DNA of 64,000 nt from Pelecanus crispus (taxonomy: Eukaryota > Chordata > Aves > Pelecaniformes > Pelecanidae): assembly GCF_030463565.1 (NCBI RefSeq), contig NC_134646.1, positions 69,581,710 to 69,645,709 of the forward strand, in the 5' to 3' direction. Of the stretch, positions 58,571-64,000 are shown one piece after another (the stretch's first letter is position 1; each line of letters starts with the position of its first letter). The notes below the pieces were generated by a model, which did not search any database, was not told where the DNA came from, and saw only the letters and a program-made list of their open reading frames with translations. A program made the translations under genes and the position numbers.

Positions 58571-59970
58571 TTCTCATCAGTCTATTTATCCTGTCAAACA
58601 ACCTGACAGAAATGCAGCATTGACATGTCCTACTCTTATCATGTGGCCAAAAGGGCACTGCTGGAGGGAGTTGTAACTCCCTTCTCAATGCACTGCCTTT
58701 AATAAAATGCCTTTGTTCTTGGAGGCAGAGCTTTAGTAGTCTTTTCAGCCCATAAAATGATGAAAGATTGGGGCATTTTACCCTTGCTGGATAGGTTACT
58801 TGGCAGATGTTCCCATGGAATCCTGAACCTTAGGCCTAAGGATGCCATGGATGGTTTTGCAATGCCTAGGGCAGACAACAGAAACCAGATGAACGTGTCT
58901 TCAACTCAGTTGCCAAGTAGAGGAACTTTGCCCAGGACTAAAAGAAAACACAGTCTTTAAGAGAAGCAAGAGTAATGAAGTAGGTCATGACATGGAAATG
59001 CAAGTGACCTTTTGCAGCATACCACATAATGGGGCTTTGCAAAGATGATGCAATCTGAGAGAAGTGGAAGAATGGTGTTGTATAGCCTGCTTGGACATTT
59101 TGATAGAAATCCTTCTGCTAAATCAGACAGAGGGAATTTGAATCTGTGTCATCACTCAGCAGAGGCCTAGACTTGAAATTGCCAGAGGTAACAAAAGTCC
59201 AATCCAGTTTTCATATAAAATTGCTTGCAAAAGCCAAAACAACAAAAAGAGACTGTGGCTATGGTTGCATGATCATTAATACCACATCTATGTTCTGGAG
59301 AATCACCCAGCAAGACAAATTAGGTCTGGATTAGGCACAAGCACACAATTGCATTTCTGTCTATTTAGAACATGGTATGAAGTTTGTGCCAGCTTTCTTA
59401 CTTTTACACTGATTTTATGCTGATTGTAGAAAGACAGGCGATATCTGATCCAGAATAAATCCTGGCAATACAAATGTTTTTGAACAAATATGAACTGCCA
59501 GAGTGAGTTTAAGCTCTTATGTAAGTTCTGTAGGCACAGCATTTTTGATCTGGTTACTTAGGAATTCTTACGTTACATTTATTGTCTCATATAACCACAG
59601 CATGAGTTTTTTCCAAACCGAAAGTCCTGCTGACAGACCTACAAGCTGTATTACATGAATTTCTGGTAAACAGAACCATGTCTTCTCTTGGTACTTCTCT
59701 GCCTGCCATGTGCTTTTGTTCACACGACTGGATGCAGGCAAGCAGATGAAAAGCTCCCTGCAACATCCCAACTAGGGCCAGGTCTACTACAACAGCCAGA
59801 CTGAACTAAGGGGGTCAGTCATCATAGCTGCACCTTGCTACTAAGAATACTTATTACTAAGATGCCTTACTCCAAAGAACAGTTATCATGGTTATACAAA
59901 GAGTCTTAACGAGAGGAAGCACCTTGGCTGTGGTATTTAGTTCTCCTATTATCTCTGTCTGGTTTGACCT

Positions 59971-60003
59971 CCCGCCCCCCCCCCCTTTCCTTTTTTTTTC
60001 CTT
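59971..60003. repeat. C11 / T-rich simple sequence
   Basis: CCCG, C11 (59975-59985), TTTCC and then T9 form a pure pyrimidine tract except for one G. Confidence 0.85.
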
Positions 60004-61754
60004 CTTTGCCTTCTGTTTTCACATTTATGACTAAAATGGCCTCTTTTGTGACACTGCCATGAAATCATAATTCAGAAAGCAACTAAAAGCAGTGTCTTAA
60101 GCAGGTTGATGTTGGTACAGGTCACTCCAGTTCCATAGTAGTGGATAAAACCTTGTGCAGTGTCTGCCTTTGTCACCAGGGAGGCCGTCAACAAAACCCA
60201 CATTTCCTGCCTCTCTTGTTTGCTGTTCTTTTGCCTCACTTTTAGGTGTATATTTGTCTTGTTTTGTTTTCAAGGAAGCAACACTGAACTTTAACAGGAA
60301 TTCCCACCCATATCAACTGTTGCTAAAAGGACAGTTCTTACCATCTTTAATATCACCTGAAAGATTACCAGGACTGTTCCCCTTTAAAAATGTCTCTACA
60401 AGTAAAGGGCAGAGGAGTAAGGGGTAGTTAATATGAAAGCGTGAGTTAATACTTTACAATTTCAGTTCTTTGACTGTTTTTCCATTTTATCTTTAAGGAA
60501 AGGTTAAAGTGATTCTTAATAGTTCCTGTTGCCAGGGCCTAAGAAGTTGAAGATCAGAATCTTCTTTGCTTAGTGTTAGACAGTGACAAGATAGACAGTG
60601 CCCAGGCCTATTTCTTCCAGGAAAATGAACCCAAAATAGTTTGTTTAAACACTGGACTTCAGGCATAAGCAGGATCTCCTTATCTCCATGTTCTAGCCAT
60701 GTACTAAAAATGCCCCCTGAATTGTCATAGATCAAACAAACCATTTCATTTAACCTGAAATGAATGTCTTAAGTCAAAAAATTCCCTGGAGTTCTGGTTT
60801 CAGGTTGGCCTCTAACTTTTTTTTTTCCCCCAGCTCAGTCTATGTAACAAACCCCGAGTTGATGCTTTTCAAAAGCATAAACCAAGATCCAACATCTTAA
60901 TATTCTTTTTCTGAGTGTTGCAGCTGACAACAAAATGTCTCTCAGGAATTGTATTTTCTCTCCTTGCAACTAGGGAAAAGCAGAGAGGAAAAATGAAAAA
61001 TAAAAGTGACTAGTCTCAACATAAGTTGTGTATCTGTAACTAACTTGCTTTAGTTCATCATTATTAGTTAGCCCTGTTCTGATTCTTGTCATGTTGACAT
61101 GGTAATTGGAAGACAAAATCCACCTAAATGAAACACAAGGGAAGTGGTTAATGCTTATTGTTACCGCTTTGCGTTAGCCTAAACATATTAGAATTTCAAT
61201 GCAATAAAAGCTGCCTTGCTATCAATATTTTATTTTGTTACAAGAAAATATAAACAGATATAATCCTGCCTCTGTATAGCAGTCTAGAGAATGAAATTAC
61301 TGGGAAAACAAAGAAGGCACTAGAAAGGAGTTGATAGCTGATACAGAATACCTTGTTAGTGAGAGTTAGTCATCTGACTTTGTACCAGTCACATCTCTTT
61401 TATGCCATTTATCTCCAGATGGCATAGGTCTAGGTCTGTATAGGAGATCCCAAAATCTCTCATGTTTTTTCTTTTTTGCTCTTTTCTTTCTCTGTTTCTT
61501 ATTTCTAACTTAAAATAGGCCTTTGGCCCCACCCTTTGATCATTTAAGGGAGGAGAAGGTCTTTTTCATGTTAGAAGTGTTTAGCCTTCCTCCGTTTTAC
61601 AGAAAATATCTATAGTAAGGCCAGATAGATTGTGAATCTTGAAATACCCCTGGAGTAAATCGATCAAGTTATGTAAACTTCTGTAGCTAGCAGCACATGA
61701 GAACAGACTTATCAACAACATCAGACAGCAACTTCTAATTCCTAGCCCAAATTA

Positions 61755-61860
61755 TGAGATACCCTTTCACAGTTGGGTAGACTGAGTCTGGGGAGAGCCT
61801 TACTTGTCTTAAGTGGCTGGCCGCTGTTTATCGTGAGGTATGTAGCCAGAAGTGAAGTAT
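61755..61860 (-). mobile_element. Fossil MIR-like SINE
   Basis: The plus strand reads CCCTTTCACAGTTGGGTAGA, then CTGAGTCTGGGGAGAG, 'ttgtcttaagtggc' and TAGCCAGAAGTGAA. This follows the complement of the MIR core (cattttacagatgaggaaactgaggcacagagag...taagtgac...agccaggat). The element is on the minus strand and heavily diverged. Confidence 0.45.
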
Positions 61861-62167
61861 TGAATATTTAACAAAGACTTCATTTATCCAAGACATTCAG
61901 TTGTCATTGTAGACAAGTAGGTGCTAATAAGTACCAGAAAAACACCAATAGTTTAAATAGTATTAGCAAATATCCCTTCCTTTCTTAATTGGTCTATGCT
62001 ACACAGGAACTGAATGTTGAATGTACAAACAAATGTTAAAAGTTGTTTCCAAGCCTTACTCTCTCCTCAATGAGACATCAAACTGTTGTCACCCAATCCT
62101 TTTTACTTTATTTTTTAGTTCAATACTTTGATCATTCCCCTCTGACATGGTTCCTGCTGTACCAGAT

Positions 62168-62191
62168 TAGCTAGCAGCAAGTTGCTAGCTA
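62168..62191. repeat. Inverted repeat, 9-bp arms and 6-bp loop
   Basis: TAGCTAGCA, GCAAGT, TGCTAGCTA: the arms are perfectly complementary. No terminator or RNA context is apparent. Confidence 0.7.
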
Positions 62192-62464
62192 GATGAAAAA
62201 ACCCTTTAATGGGGTCTGTTTAGTACTTCATCTGTAAATCATTTATGTAAAGAAAGTAACCAAGTCACAAATTGGCAGATAATTTCTTAGACATTTGTGT
62301 TGCTTATGAAATTATTACCCAACTTTCCCTTCTGCTGAATACTCTTTAAAGTGTTGATAGAAACATTTTTTTTTTAAAGGAAAACTTACAGAAGAAGATT
62401 GGAGCAAGCTAACCAAATATTTTCTTTGAGAAAATAATATACCTCTTAAACAAAGGAAATGCAC

Positions 62465-63945
62465 TCCCTCTAATCTACTGGAAGTCAGTAAAGCAACTGA
62501 TATGGTGCAATAAGGAGAAAGACTACCTGAGTTGGAATGGTGGGAGTTGGTACAAGTAGCAGTGGAACTGTCGAGAAGAGAAAAACTAACAGATAGAGAT
62601 GAAAGGAGGGGCCAGGAAAATGATTAGGGTTGTAGCAAGAGACCTTTAAAGCTAAGGGAAACCCAGAAGAGCATCTTCCAGTACACAAAGGATTTGAGGA
62701 AGGAAACCATGGGTATTATTGCTTGGTTGAGACTATTTCTACATTACTTTTTGCGGGTACAAGCTAGAGCCCTGCAGGAAAAGAGAATTGGGGTTACCAA
62801 AGAAACAAGAGGAAAGGTCCTTTTGAGGACTTGAACCTGATTAAAGGTTAGGAAGCAGACAGTTGGGCTTTAAAGGTCGCTTCAGGAAGGAAAAGAGTCA
62901 GTAGTGGAGACTCCCAGAAATCAGTGCTAGTACCATTCTTATTCAACACCTTCAGTAGTGACCTGGAGAAGGGAATGTGCAGTGAAATCTCCAAGTTCAT
63001 GCAAAATACTATGCTCTTTCAGGTTTTCATATGCCACACTGATGATGAAGAACTCTGAAAGGACCTTGCAAAATTGAGTGAGGGGACAAAAATGTGTCAG
63101 ATGAACTTCATTATAGATAAATGTACAGTAATGCATCTGCAGAAAACTGACTTAAAATATACATACTGCAGATCTTGTAGTTGCAATTTAGAAAAGAGGT
63201 CTTGAGAATTATCATAGATTTCAATTCTCTGAAGCAATTGGCTCAATGTGCAGCGTCAGCCAGAAAAGCAAACAAAATGCCAGGCATCATCAAGAGGGGT
63301 TTTGAGATCGAGACAGAGGGTTTAATTTTGCTGCTATGTAAAACCTTAAAGAACCCACATGTGAAGTACAGTGTGCCATTCTGGTCTCTGTAGAGGACAC
63401 AGCAGAACTGTGGAAGCTACAGAAGAGGGCAACTGAAATGATTGAGGGGGTGACAGCTGTTATATTGCAAAGACAGACTGAAAGGGACCCTTCGCCTGGG
63501 AGAGGTAAAAACTGATGTTTGCAAAAAATGCATTTGTTATTCAACAGATGTGACAACAGTAGATCTAGGGACACTCACTGAAAATAGCAAGAGATAAAAA
63601 TGGGAAAAAAAGGAATTTTTTACATGGTGGATAGTGAACTTGTGAAACTGTTGCCACAGGAGCTTGTGGAGAGGAGACAGATGGTATCATCAGGTGGAAA
63701 AGAAGCTTGGAGAAATTCCTGGCCGACAGGGCTAAGGAAGATACTAAGGACAGAGGCAGGGATGAACCTCTGAGATCCCTAATCCAATGATAGCAGCTGC
63801 TGGGAGAGCAAGAGAGGCACGAGCTGCAGGTAGTGGCCAGGCTGACGTGCTCGTCTGTGCTAGGAGCAGAGTCTCTGATGTGGCTGGAGACAGAAGCTGG
63901 CTAGATACGCTGACCCAGTAAGACATTTCCTGTGCTTTTATGTTA
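62465..63945 (+). mobile_element. Ancient CR1-L3-type LINE with decayed reverse transcriptase
   Basis: A decayed ORF2 is readable in pieces. GTCAGTAAAGCAACTGATAT (about 62486) recalls the FSKAFDTV motif. A 'gtgctagtaccattcttattcaacacc' region (62924-62950) recalls the motif preceding the catalytic block. The frame at 63181-63393 gives ARKANKMPGIIKRG and ends KYSVPFWSL, matching the RT C-terminal conserved line. The element ends with CTGACCCAGTAAG and 'tgcttttatgtta' at about 63945, the L3-type 3' terminus. The segment 62530-62800 aligns poorly and may be deleted or replaced. This is an inactive fossil far older than the CR1 at 57.8 kb. Confidence 0.85.
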
Positions 63946-64000
63946 GACTGGGTGTAAGGGAGGTTTCCCCTGACAATTCTTCAAGGTTTTGCTCCAGTTA
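63946..64000. other. Window end, flank of the CR1-L3 fossil
   Basis: Fifty-five bases of unassigned sequence. Confidence 0.5.

Larger units (their letters stand above)
58571..62464. other. Non-coding stretch
   Basis: No gene is recognised. It includes a C11 run at 59975-59985 followed by a T-rich tract, a MIR-like fossil at 61755-61860 and a 9-bp-arm inverted repeat at 62168-62191, each listed separately. Confidence 0.4.

Noticed and set aside
58326..58676. Plus-strand frames at 57.7-58.7 kb
   Set aside because: They are antisense to the CR1 element. The meaningful frame is the minus-strand RT remnant.
1..64000. Search for tRNA genes, intact snRNAs, known miRNA hairpins and CRISPR-like arrays
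   Set aside because: No B-box GGTTCGA-type element, no complete snRNA and no familiar miRNA sequence was seen. The only RNA-gene similarity is the truncated U2. This was by eye and is not exhaustive.

Overview
The window looks like intergenic or intronic DNA from a bird, most likely a neoavian. The evidence is the repeat content: chicken-repeat-1 (CR1) LINEs ending in the avian ATTCTATG-type tail, several solo LTRs of families I recognise from neoavian genomes, and much older amniote fossils (L3/CR1-L3, CORE-SINE/MIR and L2-like tails). Family names come from memory of consensus sequences, because no database could be searched. I recognise no intact protein-coding gene anywhere in the 64 kb. 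The short open frames are chance frames, frames inside repeats, or unproven exon candidates.

Layout, 1-16 kb. A long (about 1.15 kb) solo LTR lies at 2008-3161 (minus), with a minisatellite-like interior and a sense-strand open frame. A near-perfect CTCF-type motif follows at 3967-3980. A CpG-island-like block at 5990-6640 ends close to a consensus splice donor. Right after it sits a 5' U2 snRNA fragment fused to a CR1 3' end on the same strand (6731-6979). This U2-CR1 chimera is the most distinctive object in the window. Solo LTRs of a second family lie at 10556-11140 (plus) and 15756-16321 (minus).

Layout, 16-45 kb. A related LTR subfamily occurs at 19207-19793 (plus) and 24850-25615 (minus). 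These two are almost identical over most of their length and face each other across 5 kb. The minus copy has a compound 5' end. Between 20 and 32 kb there are three small plus-strand intervals with good splice signals and an ATG, one of them behind an octamer/TATA arrangement. A decayed minus-strand frame resembling a CCHC zinc knuckle lies near 29.5 kb. From 32 to 45 kb the sequence is AT-rich and featureless apart from simple repeats, including a run of 29 C.

Layout, 45-64 kb. There is an RFX/CRE-like composite motif at 45.94 kb, a fifth solo LTR at 53224-53793, and a run of old retroposons: L3-like at 55.2 kb, L2-like tails at 52.2 and 55.6 kb, a CR1 with a reverse-transcriptase C-terminal fragment at 57.8-58.6 kb, a MIR-like piece at 61.8 kb, and a long CR1-L3 fossil running to 63945.

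No genes can be shown to work together here. The sequence records successive retroposon insertions: deep amniote fossils, then avian CR1, then ERV LTRs that mostly keep perfect 5-bp target-site duplications. A few candidate regulatory or transcribed elements need expression or conservation data.
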